A stretch of DNA of 64,000 bases, taken from NCBI RefSeq assembly GCF_003856975.1, contig NZ_CP033107.1, forward strand, positions 2,294,001-2,358,000. Direction: 5' to 3'. The position numbers and the translations under genes are program-made. The stretch is from Plantibacter sp. PA-3-X8. Lineage in GTDB: Bacteria; Actinomycetota; Actinomycetes; Actinomycetales; Microbacteriaceae. Of the stretch, positions 8,376 to 17,264 are shown one piece after another (the stretch's first letter is position 1; every line of letters starts with the position of its first letter). The notes beneath the pieces are model-generated. The model was not told the DNA's origin, made no database searches, and saw nothing but the letters and a program-made list of their open reading frames with translations.

Positions 8376-10031
8376 ATGACTGCAACGCTCGTGGCCCAAG
8401 GCCTGGCCGGAGGACACGGCCACCGCACCCTGTTCGACGGCCTCGATCTGACGGTGGCGCCGGGCGACGTCATCGGCGTCGTCGGGATGAACGGAGCGGG
8501 GAAGTCGACGCTGCTGCAGCTCCTCGGCGGCTCGCTCGAACCGCAGGCCGGCACGATCACGCTGTCGCCGTCAGACGCCTTCGTGGGCGCGCTCCCGCAG
8601 GAACACGAGCGCGTCATCGGTGAGAGCGTCGCCGCCTACATCGCCCGGCGCACCGGCTGTGCTGCGGCGACCGAGGCGATGGACGCGGCCGCCGCGGCGC
8701 TCGCCGAACCCCCGCAGGCCGGCGCGGACCCCGCGGACGTCTACTCCGCCGCCCTCGACCGCTGGTTGGCGAGCGGCGCGGCCGATCTCGAGGAGCGGAT
8801 CCCCGCGGTCCTCGCCGACCTCGGGCTGGACCTCGACGCGGATGTCACGACCACGATGATGACCTCACTGTCCGGTGGGCAGGCCGCTCGCGTCGGACTG
8901 GCGGCGCTACTGCTGTCGCGATTCGACATCGTCCTCCTCGACGAACCGACCAACGACCTCGACCTGGACGGCTTGGAGCGGCTCGAACGCTTCGTGCAGG
9001 GATTGCGCGGAGGTGTGGTGCTCGTCAGCCACGACCGCGAGTTCCTCGCCCGCTGCGTCACGCGCGTCCTCGAACTCGACCTCGCGCAGCAGAGCAACCG
9101 GGTCTTCGGGGGCGGATACGAGGCCTACCTCGAGGAGCGCGAGGTCGCCAGGCGGCACGCCCGCGACGCCTATGACGAGTTCGCCGACAAGAAGGCGGAT
9201 CTCGTCGGTCGCGCCCGGGTGCAGCGGGAGTGGTCCAGCCAGGGCGTGCGGAACGCGATGAAGAAGGCGCCCGACAACGACAAGATCCGGCGGAAGGCCT
9301 CGGCGGAGTCCTCGGAGAAGCAGGCCCAGAAGGTCCGGCAGATGGAGAGCCGCATCGCTCGGCTGGACGAGGTCGAGGAACCACGCAAGGAGTGGCAGCT
9401 GCAGTTCACGATCGGCAGCGCACCGCGCTCGAGCACGGTCGTCGCGACGCTCTCCGAGGCCGTCGTCCGGCAGGGCGACTTCCAGCTCGGCCCCCTGTCG
9501 CTCCAGGTGAACGTGGGCGATCGCATCGGCATCACGGGGCCCAACGGCGCCGGCAAGTCCACCCTGCTCGCAACGCTGCTCGGTCGTCGCGAACCCGACG
9601 CGGGCAGCGCGAGCCTCGGCTCCAGTGTGCGGATCGGCGAGATCGACCAAGCCCGCTCATTGCTCGTCGGCTCGGAGCCACTCGCCGACCGCTTCGAGGC
9701 GATCGTGCCCGACCTCAGCCCGGGAGAGGTCAGGACGCTGCTGGCGAAGTTCGGGCTGAAGGCCGACCACGTGAACCGGCCCGTCGACGAGTTGTCGCCG
9801 GGGGAGCGCACCCGCGCCGGGCTCGCCGTGCTCCAGGCGACGGGGATCAACCTGCTGGTCTTGGACGAGCCGACGAACCACCTCGACCTCGCAGCCATCG
9901 AACAGCTCGAGGAGGCACTCGAGAGCTACGACGGAACACTCCTCCTCGTCACCCACGACCGCCGCATGCTCGACACCGTCCGAATCGAACGGCGATGGGT
10001 CGTCGAGGCCGGCCAGGTCTCGGAGCGCTAG
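8376..10031 (+). CDS. ABC-F family ATPase
   Basis: A 551-residue soluble protein with two ABC nucleotide-binding domains and no membrane part. Walker A motifs are GMNGAGKST (about 37) and GPNGAGKST (about 388), signatures are LSGGQ and LSPGE, and Walker B regions are LLDEPTNDLDLDG and VLDEPTNHLDL. Between them is the charged helical linker (about 245-330, Lys/Arg/Glu-rich) typical of ABC-F factors that act on the ribosomal E-site. It could be a translation factor (Uup/EttA-like) or an antibiotic-resistance ribosome-protection protein; sequence alone does not separate these. Confidence 0.92.
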   Translation: MTATLVAQGLAGGHGHRTLFDGLDLTVAPGDVIGVVGMNGAGKSTLLQLLGGSLEPQAGTITLSPSDAFVGALPQEHERVIGESVAAYIARRTGCAAATEAMDAAAAALAEPPQAGADPADVYSAALDRWLASGAADLEERIPAVLADLGLDLDADVTTTMMTSLSGGQAARVGLAALLLSRFDIVLLDEPTNDLDLDGLERLERFVQGLRGGVVLVSHDREFLARCVTRVLELDLAQQSNRVFGGGYEAYLEEREVARRHARDAYDEFADKKADLVGRARVQREWSSQGVRNAMKKAPDNDKIRRKASAESSEKQAQKVRQMESRIARLDEVEEPRKEWQLQFTIGSAPRSSTVVATLSEAVVRQGDFQLGPLSLQVNVGDRIGITGPNGAGKSTLLATLLGRREPDAGSASLGSSVRIGEIDQARSLLVGSEPLADRFEAIVPDLSPGEVRTLLAKFGLKADHVNRPVDELSPGERTRAGLAVLQATGINLLVLDEPTNHLDLAAIEQLEEALESYDGTLLLVTHDRRMLDTVRIERRWVVEAGQVSER

Positions 10032-10047
10032 CCCGCGGCGTCGCGGC

Positions 10048-10617
10048 TCAGAGGCCGCGGACGAGCGCGTCACGCAGTTCGGGTCCGATGTCCTCGGGAA
10101 CGTCGACGTCGACTGCAAGCGCCTGGATCGCCCGGCTGTAGTAGTTGCGGGCGGCCGCAGCGAGGGTGATGTCGAGGATCTCCCGGTCGGAGAAGCCGTG
10201 CTGGCGCAGGATCAGGCTGTCGGCGTCGGTCATCCGGTCCGAGTCGCGACCCACTCGTTCCGCGTAGGCCATCATCGCGACCTCCGCGGGGCTCAGGCCG
10301 GCGTCGCGATAGTCCGCCGCGATGCGCACGAGCTGGTCCTCCTCGAACAGCGACAGCGATCTCCGGCCGTGAGCGAGACGGCAATGCCGTGACCGCGTCC
10401 CTCGCGCCGCGGCGAGCGTCACGAGCTCGTAGCGTCGCAGGCCGAGCGGTCGGGCGATCTCACCGATCAGCGCCTCCCACGCGGCGTAGGCCCCGGGGTT
10501 CAACGCCATCACCTTCGTGTGCGCCGCGACGAATCCCTGGTCGGCGATGTCGTCGTCATACATCGCGGCCGTCGTCGCATCGGCATCGGCTTCGGGAATG
10601 GTGCGGAGGATCGACAT
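10048..10617 (-). CDS. AhpD-fold carboxymuconolactone-decarboxylase-like protein
   Basis: About 189 residues with the all-helical AhpD/CMD fold pattern: LGLRRYELVTLAAARGTRSRHCRLAHG, followed by MMAYAERVGRD and a C-terminal segment ILDITLAAAARNYYSRAIQAL. The classical CxxC of peroxidase-active AhpD is reduced to one cysteine (C79) and a following His (H83), so redox function is uncertain. The ATG at 10617 has GAGG 8 nt upstream; an upstream GTG lies inside that binding site. It is transcribed convergently with the ABC-F gene. Confidence 0.82.
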   Translation of the reverse strand: MSILRTIPEADADATTAAMYDDDIADQGFVAAHTKVMALNPGAYAAWEALIGEIARPLGLRRYELVTLAAARGTRSRHCRLAHGRRSLSLFEEDQLVRIAADYRDAGLSPAEVAMMAYAERVGRDSDRMTDADSLILRQHGFSDREILDITLAAAARNYYSRAIQALAVDVDVPEDIGPELRDALVRGL

Positions 10618-10784
10618 GTCGGCCACCTCGTCGGAACGGGTCGCGGGCCGGGCGTCCGCGGCTACCGTTCATGATGGCACTCGAGATCGGCGCTGTCAGA
10701 ACCCGTTTCCGGCGGGTCTCGGCGATCACATCGGCGTCCCCGGCCCCGGTTGTCGCCGGGGGAGACCCGCGCCCCGACAATGAG

Positions 10785-10820
10785 CGAGGACCCCGCGGCG
10801 TTCGCCAGGCGGGGTCCTCG
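10785..10820 (-). terminator. Hairpin after the small hydrophilic gene
   Basis: Perfect 12-bp inverted repeat CGAGGACCCCGC and its complement, with a 12-nt loop, 17 nt beyond the stop of the 71-residue gene. Confidence 0.7.
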
Positions 10821-10836
10821 TCGTTCAGAGGCCGCG

Positions 10837-11052
10837 TCAGTCGCGCAGCTGCTCCTTGTAGTCGTTCTTCGCCTCGGTGGTGTCGCGCTCGGCCTCGGCC
10901 TTCTTCACGTCGGCCTCCGCCTGCTTCACCTTCGCGTCGGCCTTGGCCTCGTCGACCTTGTCGCCGATCCGGTCCTTGGCGTCTTCGACGGTCTCGCCGA
11001 TCTTCCGGCCGGTCGCCTCAGCAGCGTCCTTGGCGTTGTCCAGGAATCCCAT
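10837..11052 (-). CDS. Small hydrophilic helical (CsbD/LEA-like) protein
   Basis: Seventy-one residues, almost entirely Ala, Lys, Asp and Glu (MGFLDNAKDAAEATGRKIGE at the start, then VKQAEADVKKAEAERDTTEA). It is a highly charged, probably alpha-helical or disordered protein like the CsbD and LEA-type stress proteins. ATG with GGAG 5 nt upstream, and a strong hairpin downstream, so it is likely an expressed single gene. Assignment to CsbD itself is by composition; it could also belong to the short actinobacterial proteins annotated as antitoxin-like that begin MGF.DKAKD. Confidence 0.7.
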   Translation of the reverse strand: MGFLDNAKDAAEATGRKIGETVEDAKDRIGDKVDEAKADAKVKQAEADVKKAEAERDTTEAKNDYKEQLRD

Positions 11053-11187
11053 GTCAGCTCCGTCTCTGATCCCGACTCTCGGTCACCGTTCAAGCCTCGC
11101 GGGCCCGCGCCCGCGCGGCAACCACTTGTGTTCCGAGGCGTGGACGGCTAGATCATGAGACGATCCGGCGCGCGGGGGCGCCGTCGC

Positions 11188-11388
11188 TCAGGGGGTGGGG
11201 GCGCCACCGTCGGTCGGGGTCGCGTGCGGCAGCCAGTCCTTGAGGATGACCTCCTCCGGGTCGACCAGACGCTCCGTGTGGAGGTCGTACTCCGGGTCAC
11301 GCTCGGCGAGGAACCGGGTGACGGCGTCAGCGTCCTCGTTGTCGTGTCGACGTCGTGCGCGGTCTGCCGCGTCCTGCTCGGTGCTCAT
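11188..11388 (-). CDS. Small hypothetical protein
   Basis: Sixty-six residues, acidic, no signal or membrane segment (MSTEQDAADRARRRHDNEDA, then VTRFLAERDPEYDLHTERLVD and DWLPHATPTDGG). I do not recognise it. The ATG is supported by TACGGT ending 7 nt upstream, fitting the leaderless promoter pattern; a GTG three codons upstream overlaps that hexamer and is less likely. Confidence 0.6.
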   Translation of the reverse strand: MSTEQDAADRARRRHDNEDADAVTRFLAERDPEYDLHTERLVDPEEVILKDWLPHATPTDGGAPTP

Positions 11389-11496
11389 GGATCCCACCGT
11401 AGCTCAGCCTCCGGCGGAGGGTGCCGCCAGACACCCGGCGTCGGGCAGCCGTCACCGAACGCGCGGCCGGATCCGTCCGGTCGGTCGTCGTGGGGT

Positions 11497-12639
11497 TCAG
11501 CGGAGACCCGCGACGGCCTCCACCGAGGCGACGACGGCGCTCGCCGTCCGGTCCAGCTCGGCCGCGGTGACGGCGGCGGTCCAACTGAAGCGCACGGCGG
11601 TCTGCGCGACCTCCGGAGCGATGCCGATCGCGAGGAGGACCGGTGACGGCTCGTCGCTGCCGGCGGCACACGCGGAGCCGCTCGAGGAGATGACGCCCCG
11701 CCGTTCGAGTTCGAGGAGGACCGCCTCGCCGGAGGTCCCGGGGAACACGAACGATGCGATACCCGGTAGGCGTCGTTCGGGGTGGCCCGTCAACCGAGCA
11801 CGCGGGACCTCGTTCAGGACCCTCGCGATGAACGCGTCACGCAGTCCGCTGACGCGGTCCACCGCTTCCACCCGATCACGCTCGGCGAGCTCCAGCGCCG
11901 TCGCGAGCCCGACGGCGGCGGCCACCTGTTCGGTCCCGCTCCGGCGACCGCGTTCCTGACCGCCACCGTGCAGGAGCGGTTCCAACGGCAGGGAGCCGCG
12001 CACGGCGAGCAGTCCGATGCCCTTCGGAGCACCGAGCTTGTGGCCGGCCAGGCTCAGCACGTCCACGCCGAGGCGATCCAGTCCGAGCGGCAGCCATCCC
12101 GCCGCCTGCACGGCATCGGTGTGGAACGGGACGCCTGCGGCCTGGGCGACGCCTCCGAGCGCCGACAGGTCCTGGACCGTGCCGATCTCGTTGTTGGCCG
12201 CCATCACCGAGACGAGCACCGTGTCCGGCCGGAGTGCAGCGGCGAGCTCGGCCGGGTCGACCAGGCCGGTCCCGTCCACCGGGAGGACGGTGGCCTCGAC
12301 CCCGTGGAACCGCGTGAGGTATGCGACCGATTCCGCGACCGCCTCGTGCTCGATCGGCGAGGTGACGACATGGCGTCCGCGATCGAGGGCCGCCAGGGTG
12401 ATGCCCTTGACCGCGAGGTTGTCCGCTTCGGTGCCGCCCGAGGTGAACACCACGTCCCCAGGTCGGACGCCCAGCACGGTCGCGACGCGTCGCCGGGCGT
12501 CCCGCAACGCCCCGGCCGCCGCCTCGCCGACGGTGTGATGGCTCGACGGGTTGCCGAAGGTGCTCGTCAGGTACGGCCACATCGCCTCGAGCACCTCCGG
12601 GCGCACCGGCGTCGTCGCCGCGTTGTCGAGGTAGAGCAT
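11497..12639 (-). CDS. nadS: Cysteine desulfurase (NadS/IscS-like)
   Basis: A PLP-dependent enzyme of 380 residues that moves sulfur from cysteine to a protein persulfide. It starts MLYLDNAATTPVRPEV, has the PLP lysine in SLAGHKLGAPKG (K201) and the active-site loop cysteine in SSSGSACAAGSDEPS (C324). The ATG lies one base after the nadC stop. As the last gene of a nadABC operon it most likely supplies sulfur for the [4Fe-4S] cluster of NadA; a more general Fe-S or tRNA thiolation role is also possible. The short cysteine loop is of the IscS/NifS type. Confidence 0.92.
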   Translation of the reverse strand: MLYLDNAATTPVRPEVLEAMWPYLTSTFGNPSSHHTVGEAAAGALRDARRRVATVLGVRPGDVVFTSGGTEADNLAVKGITLAALDRGRHVVTSPIEHEAVAESVAYLTRFHGVEATVLPVDGTGLVDPAELAAALRPDTVLVSVMAANNEIGTVQDLSALGGVAQAAGVPFHTDAVQAAGWLPLGLDRLGVDVLSLAGHKLGAPKGIGLLAVRGSLPLEPLLHGGGQERGRRSGTEQVAAAVGLATALELAERDRVEAVDRVSGLRDAFIARVLNEVPRARLTGHPERRLPGIASFVFPGTSGEAVLLELERRGVISSSGSACAAGSDEPSPVLLAIGIAPEVAQTAVRFSWTAAVTAAELDRTASAVVASVEAVAGLR

Positions 12640-12640
12640 C

Positions 12641-13492
12641 TCAGTCGACCGAGACGTCGAGTCCGAGGTCGAGGGAACGGACACTGTGCGTGAGGGCGCC
12701 GGAGGAGATGACGTCCACGCCGGTCTCCGCGATGGCCCGCACCGTCGACAGCGTCACGTTCCCGCTCGCTTCCACGATGGCGCGGCCGGCGATCAGCGCG
12801 ACGCCCTCGCGGAGCTCGTCGACGCTGAAGTTGTCGAGCATGATCGTGTCGACGCCCGCCGCCAGCACCGCCTCGATCTGGTCCAGGCGGTCGACCTCGA
12901 CCTCGATCGTCGTCGTGTGCGGGAGCTCCTCGCGAGCCCGCAGCAGCGCCTCGGTGACCGTCAGCCCGCGCTCGAGGAGGACCGCCAGGTGGTTGTCCTT
13001 GACCATGACGGCATCGGAGAGCGAATGGCGGTGGTTGTGTCCGCCGCCCGATCGCACCGCGTGGCGCTCGAAGACGCGCAAGCCCGGGGTCGTCTTCCGG
13101 GTGTCGACGATGCGGGCGCGGGTGTCGGACACGGCTTCGACGTACGCCGCGGTGATGGTTGCGATGCCGCTCATCCGCTGCACGAAGTTCAGGGCGACGC
13201 GCTCCGCGGTCAGGACGGCACGCGCCGGACCCGACACCATGGCGATGGTGTCGCCCGCGGCGAACCGTTCGCCGTCCGCGACGAGGAACGCGACCGTGAT
13301 GCGCGGGTCGGTCAGCCGGAACGCCGCCTCGAACACGGCCGAACCGCTGAAGACGCCCGCCTCGCGCGCGGTCAGGGAGGCTGAGGCCGTGGCGTCCTCC
13401 GGGATGAGGGTCGCTGCCGTCAGGTCGCCCCACGGGGCGTCCTCGACGAGGGCCGCGGTGACGGTGGTGTCGATGAGATGTGGGGTCAGCAT
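12641..13492 (-). CDS. nadC: Nicotinate-nucleotide pyrophosphorylase (carboxylating)
   Basis: Quinolinate phosphoribosyltransferase, 283 residues, which makes nicotinate mononucleotide from quinolinate and PRPP with loss of CO2. Family motifs are LNFVQRMSGIAT, DTRKTTPGLRVFERHAVRSGGG with following HNHRHSLSDAVMVKDNH, and the C-terminal VEASGNVTLSTV and DVISSGALTHS. It overlaps the nadB stop by 7 nt and is followed one base later by nadS, so the three genes are translationally linked. The order nadA-nadB-nadC gives the whole aspartate-to-NaMN route. Confidence 0.96.
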   Translation of the reverse strand: MLTPHLIDTTVTAALVEDAPWGDLTAATLIPEDATASASLTAREAGVFSGSAVFEAAFRLTDPRITVAFLVADGERFAAGDTIAMVSGPARAVLTAERVALNFVQRMSGIATITAAYVEAVSDTRARIVDTRKTTPGLRVFERHAVRSGGGHNHRHSLSDAVMVKDNHLAVLLERGLTVTEALLRAREELPHTTTIEVEVDRLDQIEAVLAAGVDTIMLDNFSVDELREGVALIAGRAIVEASGNVTLSTVRAIAETGVDVISSGALTHSVRSLDLGLDVSVD

Positions 13493-15111
13493 GGTGCGAG
13501 CACGGTTCCGTTCACGGATGGGTGGGTGGTGGGCTGGGGCGCGTCAGCCGGGGTCGCGAGGGTGATCGCGATCGGCGACGCCTGATCCGGATCGACACCG
13601 GGATGGTCGTCCCTGGCGTGGGCACCGCGTGACTCGGTGCGCGCGAGGGCAGCGGCGACAACGGCCCGGGCGAGCAGCAGGAGGTTGCGGTCCTCGGTGG
13701 CCGCGACCGACCGTGGCGCGGTGACGACGTCGCCGAGCTCGGTCGACCAACGGTCCAGGGTCCGGCGCGCGAGCTCGAGACCACGCGCGTCACGGACCAG
13801 CCCGGCATCCCGCCACATCACGGCGTGGAGCGCCGCGCGGCTGAAAGGCTCGACGGGATCCGTTGGGAGCCCGGGATCGTCATCGGCCGCACGGGGATCC
13901 AGGACGACCCGCTCACCGCCGAGCCTCGGGCGACCGGCGATCGCACCCGGTGCCGCATCGATCGCCGCGACGGCGCGGGCCGCGAAGACGGCACCCTCGA
14001 GGAGCGAGTTGGAGGCGAGGCGGTTGGCCCCGTGGACGCCCGTGCGTGCGACTTCGCCCACGGCGAGGAGCCCGGGCAGGGTGGTCCGGCCGTCGAGGTC
14101 CGTGGCGACACCGCCCATCCAATAGTGTGCGGCCGGGGCGACGGCGACCGGTGTGCGCGACCAGTCCACGCCGGAGGTTCGCAGGTGCTCGTCGATCCCC
14201 GGGAACCGCGCGGCGAGGCGGTCCGCACCGAGCGCGGTCGCGTCGAGTGTCACCGGGGCACCGCCCTGCGCGGCCATGGCCCGGGCGATCCCTCGGGCGA
14301 CGACGTCGCGTGGTGCCAGCTCGGCGTCTGGGTGGAGCTCCCGCATGAAGCGTGCACCGTTCGCGTCCCGGAGGACGGCCCCCTCGCCGCGGACGGCCTC
14401 GGAGACGAGGAAACTGCCGGGTGCGGCGAGCGCGGTCGGGTGGAACTGGACGAACTCCACGTCGGCCAGCACCGCTCCAGCACGGAGTGCTGCAGCGGCG
14501 CCGTCGCCCGTCGCCACCGCCGGGTTGGTCGTGAACGGGTAGAGCTGCCCGACACCGCCGGTGGCGAGGATCACGTGGTCGGCGTCGACGGTGAACGCAC
14601 CTCGCTCGGAGGACCGGAGGTGTGCACCGGTGACCGTCCCGGCGGTGACCACCAGGTCGACGAGGACGGTGTGCTCCAGCACGGTGACCCGCCGGGCCGC
14701 AAGCGTCTCGACGAGCGCCGTCTCGATCGCCGCGCCGGTCGCGTCACCGCCGGCGTGCAGCACCCGGGGGTAGGAGTGGGCCGCTTCGAGGCCCTTCGCG
14801 AAGCCGTCGCCGTCGCGGTCGAACGCCACACCGAAGGCGATGAGCTCGCGGATCCGTTCGGGCCCCTCGGTGCAGAGCACCCGGACGGCCTCCTCGTCGC
14901 ACAGCCCCGCACCGGCCAGCAGCGTGTCCCGGACGTGGTCCTCGACGCGGTCGTCGTCGAACATGACCCCGGCGATCCCGCCCTGCGCATAGCGCGTGTT
15001 GCTCTGGCCGAGGACGTCCTTGGTGACGACCACGACCTCGTGCCGTTCACTCGCGTGGATCGCGGCCACGAGACCGGCGATCCCGCTCCCGACCACGAGC
15101 ACCGTCGCCAT
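13486..15111 (-). CDS. nadB: L-aspartate oxidase
   Basis: FAD enzyme of 541 residues that oxidises L-aspartate to iminoaspartate, the substrate of NadA. N-terminal dinucleotide-binding motif VLVVGSGIAGLVAAIHASE, then TRYAQGGIAGVMF, HAGGDATGAAIETALVE, and the active-site region VEFVQFHPTALA. The flavoprotein C-terminal helical domain is present, with a Pro/Asp-rich tail. The ATG follows the nadA stop by one base. Length is normal. Confidence 0.96.
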   Translation of the reverse strand: MATVLVVGSGIAGLVAAIHASERHEVVVVTKDVLGQSNTRYAQGGIAGVMFDDDRVEDHVRDTLLAGAGLCDEEAVRVLCTEGPERIRELIAFGVAFDRDGDGFAKGLEAAHSYPRVLHAGGDATGAAIETALVETLAARRVTVLEHTVLVDLVVTAGTVTGAHLRSSERGAFTVDADHVILATGGVGQLYPFTTNPAVATGDGAAAALRAGAVLADVEFVQFHPTALAAPGSFLVSEAVRGEGAVLRDANGARFMRELHPDAELAPRDVVARGIARAMAAQGGAPVTLDATALGADRLAARFPGIDEHLRTSGVDWSRTPVAVAPAAHYWMGGVATDLDGRTTLPGLLAVGEVARTGVHGANRLASNSLLEGAVFAARAVAAIDAAPGAIAGRPRLGGERVVLDPRAADDDPGLPTDPVEPFSRAALHAVMWRDAGLVRDARGLELARRTLDRWSTELGDVVTAPRSVAATEDRNLLLLARAVVAAALARTESRGAHARDDHPGVDPDQASPIAITLATPADAPQPTTHPSVNGTVLAPC

Positions 15112-15112
15112 G

Positions 15113-16420
15113 TCAGCCGGCCTGGGTTCCGACGGCGACCGGCGGCTTCGCGGCGAGCATGCGCTCGAGCGACAGGCGGGCCGGGACGGCCACGTCGTCG
15201 GAGACGGTGATGCGGTTGAGCACCTCGCCCGCGACGAGTCCTTCGAGCACCCAGGCCAGGTAGCCGGGGTGGATGCGGTACATCGTCGAGCAGGGGCAGA
15301 TCACGTCGTCGAGGCAGAAGATCGTGTGCTGCGGGTACTGCGCGGCGAGGCGCTGCACCATGTTGATCTCGGTGCCGATCGCGAACGTGGTGCCGTCCGG
15401 CGCCGCCGCGATGGCCTTCTGGATGTAGTCCGTCGATCCCGCCTCGTCGGCGGCGTCGACGACCGCCATCGGGCACTCGGGGTGCACGATGACCCGGACG
15501 CCGGGGTGCTCCGCCCGGGCGCGGTCGATCTGGTCGACGGTGAACCGCTTGTGCACCGAGCAGAAGCCGTGCCACAGGATGACCTCTGCCTGCTCGAGGT
15601 CGGTCGCCTCGTTGCCGCCGAGCGGGCGGTTCGGGTTCCACATCGGCATGTGCTCGAGTGGCACGCCCAGCTTCTTGGCGGTGTTCCGACCCAGGTGCTG
15701 GTCCGGGAAGAACAGCACCCGCTGCCCGCGCTCGAAGGCCCACCGCAGGACCGTCTCCGCGTTGCTGGACGTGCAGACGATCCCGCCGTGCCGACCGCAG
15801 AAGCCCTTGAGCGCCGCCGAGGAGTTCATGTAGGTGACGGGGATGACCGGTACCCGGCCGTCGGCGTCCGGTTCGGTCCCGTAGAGCGCCTCGAGGGCCT
15901 CCCACGCCTCCTCGACCTGGTCGATGTCCGCCATGTCGGCCATCGAGCAGCCGGCGGCGAGGTTCGGGAGGATCACGGCCTGCTCGGGTCCGGACAGGAG
16001 GTCGGCCGTCTCGGCCATGAAGTGCACGCCGCAGAACACGATCGCCTCGGCCTCGGTGCGTGCCTTGGCCGCGTTCGCGAGCTGGAAGGAGTCGCCGATG
16101 TAGTCGGCGTGCTGAACCACCTCGTCGCGCTGATAGAAGTGCCCGAGGATCACGACGCGGTCTCCGAGGGTCTGCTTCGCGGCCACGATGCGGCGGTGGA
16201 GTTCATCGTTGGAGGCGTCGCGATAGGCGGCCGGGAGCTGGCCCTGCCGGGGCGAACCGGTCGGGATGACGTCGCCCATCGACGCGCCAGGGCCGTAGCT
16301 CGGCGGCTGCAGGTCGAACACCCAGGGCCCGGCCGCGAGCTCGGGCGCGCAGGTCGCGCCGTCGGACGCACCCTCGGTGATCTGCTGGATGGTGTCGTCG
16401 ACGGATGCGGTGATGGTCAT
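15113..16420 (-). CDS. nadA: Quinolinate synthase
   Basis: [4Fe-4S] enzyme of 435 residues that condenses iminoaspartate with dihydroxyacetone phosphate to quinolinate. Visible features are VVILGHFYQRDEVVQHADYIGDS, IVFCGVHFMAETADLLS, GIVCTSSNAETVLRWAF, VIVHPECPM and the cysteine-rich DVICPCSTMYRIHP near the C-terminus; cysteines in these blocks should ligate the cluster. It carries an N-terminal extension of about 85 residues. The ATG overlaps the nrtR stop as ATGA, so nrtR and nadA are coupled. Confidence 0.96.
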   Translation of the reverse strand: MTITASVDDTIQQITEGASDGATCAPELAAGPWVFDLQPPSYGPGASMGDVIPTGSPRQGQLPAAYRDASNDELHRRIVAAKQTLGDRVVILGHFYQRDEVVQHADYIGDSFQLANAAKARTEAEAIVFCGVHFMAETADLLSGPEQAVILPNLAAGCSMADMADIDQVEEAWEALEALYGTEPDADGRVPVIPVTYMNSSAALKGFCGRHGGIVCTSSNAETVLRWAFERGQRVLFFPDQHLGRNTAKKLGVPLEHMPMWNPNRPLGGNEATDLEQAEVILWHGFCSVHKRFTVDQIDRARAEHPGVRVIVHPECPMAVVDAADEAGSTDYIQKAIAAAPDGTTFAIGTEINMVQRLAAQYPQHTIFCLDDVICPCSTMYRIHPGYLAWVLEGLVAGEVLNRITVSDDVAVPARLSLERMLAAKPPVAVGTQAG

Positions 16421-17199
16421 GCTGGCTCCTCGGACTGCTGACGGGTGGTCGGGGTGGACGTCGTGGGCCTGCGGCTCGTCGACCGCCCGGGCGACGGGGT
16501 CTCCGGTCGGGTGACGGGCTGGGTCCACCGGTAGAGCCGCGCCGGGCGGTGGCGCCCACCGGTACGGAGCTCGTCGGTCTGCAGGACGAGACCGGAGGAC
16601 TCGACCTGGCGTCGGAAGTTCGCGGGGTCGAGCTGCTTCTGCAACACCGCCTCGTGCACCTCCCGGAGTTCGGAGAGGGTGAAGGTCTCCCCGAGGAAGG
16701 CGTGCGCGATGTGGCTGTACTCCAGCTTGTTGCGGAGCCGCCACAGGGCGTACTCGACGATGTCGCGGTGGTCGAACGCCAACGGGGGGAGTGCGTCGGC
16801 CGGGAACCAGCGGACGTTCTGGCCGAGCCGCGTGCGCTTCGCCTCGTCGGACCCGACGAGCGCCCAGTAGACGATCGAGACGACGCGCTCGGCGGGGGAG
16901 CGGTCGAGGTCGCCGAACGCGTACAACTGCTCGAGGTAGCGCGGGCGGAGGGAGGTGGTCGTCTCCAGGGTCGACGAGGCCGCGTCCGCGAGGGACTCCG
17001 CGGCACCGAGCGGGCCGCCCGGCAGCGCCCAGAGGCCGTCGTAGGGCTCACGGATGCGCCGGACGAGCGGGAGCCAGATGCCGGGCGCCGGATCGGTCGC
17101 GCCGAACCCGTCGTCGGCTCGGAGCGTGAAGATGACGGTCGAGACCGCGAGGCCGACCTGCGGGTCCGTCTGCTCCACGGGAGTCGTCGATCGCTGCAT
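16417..17199 (-). CDS. nrtR: Nudix-related transcriptional regulator of NAD metabolism
   Basis: About 260 residues: a Nudix fold (about 15-150) and a C-terminal winged helix (about 165-235) with FLGETFTLSELREVHEAVL and DPANFRRQVESSGLV. In the Nudix box, GGPLGAAESLADAASSTLET, the catalytic REUxEE is replaced by STLETT, so hydrolase activity should be lost, as expected for NrtR-type ADP-ribose sensors that repress NAD genes. ATG chosen for GGAG 6 nt upstream. It heads the nad operon and probably represses it through the palindrome upstream. The last 35 residues are a Pro/Thr/Arg tail. Confidence 0.88.
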   Translation of the reverse strand: MQRSTTPVEQTDPQVGLAVSTVIFTLRADDGFGATDPAPGIWLPLVRRIREPYDGLWALPGGPLGAAESLADAASSTLETTTSLRPRYLEQLYAFGDLDRSPAERVVSIVYWALVGSDEAKRTRLGQNVRWFPADALPPLAFDHRDIVEYALWRLRNKLEYSHIAHAFLGETFTLSELREVHEAVLQKQLDPANFRRQVESSGLVLQTDELRTGGRHRPARLYRWTQPVTRPETPSPGRSTSRRPTTSTPTTRQQSEEPA

Positions 17200-17247
17200 G
17201 GGGGTCTCCGTGTTCCGGAGCACCGGCGGCACTTCAGGTAGAAATGA

Positions 17248-17264
17248 CCTGTACTCGATACAGG
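17248..17264. promoter_or_regulatory. Candidate NrtR operator of the nad operon
   Basis: CCTGTACTCGATACAGG has 6-bp arms around CTCGA. It sits between a TACACT -10 candidate (17268-17273 on the minus strand) and the nrtR start. A further CAGG...CCTG pair flanks GTGTACAC at 17269-17276, so the region may hold two overlapping half-site pairs. The link to NrtR is by position; I did not match it to a published consensus. Confidence 0.5.

Noticed and set aside
13825..15210. Long open frame antisense to nadB
   Set aside because: nadB is intact and in a tightly packed operon; no motif on the other strand.
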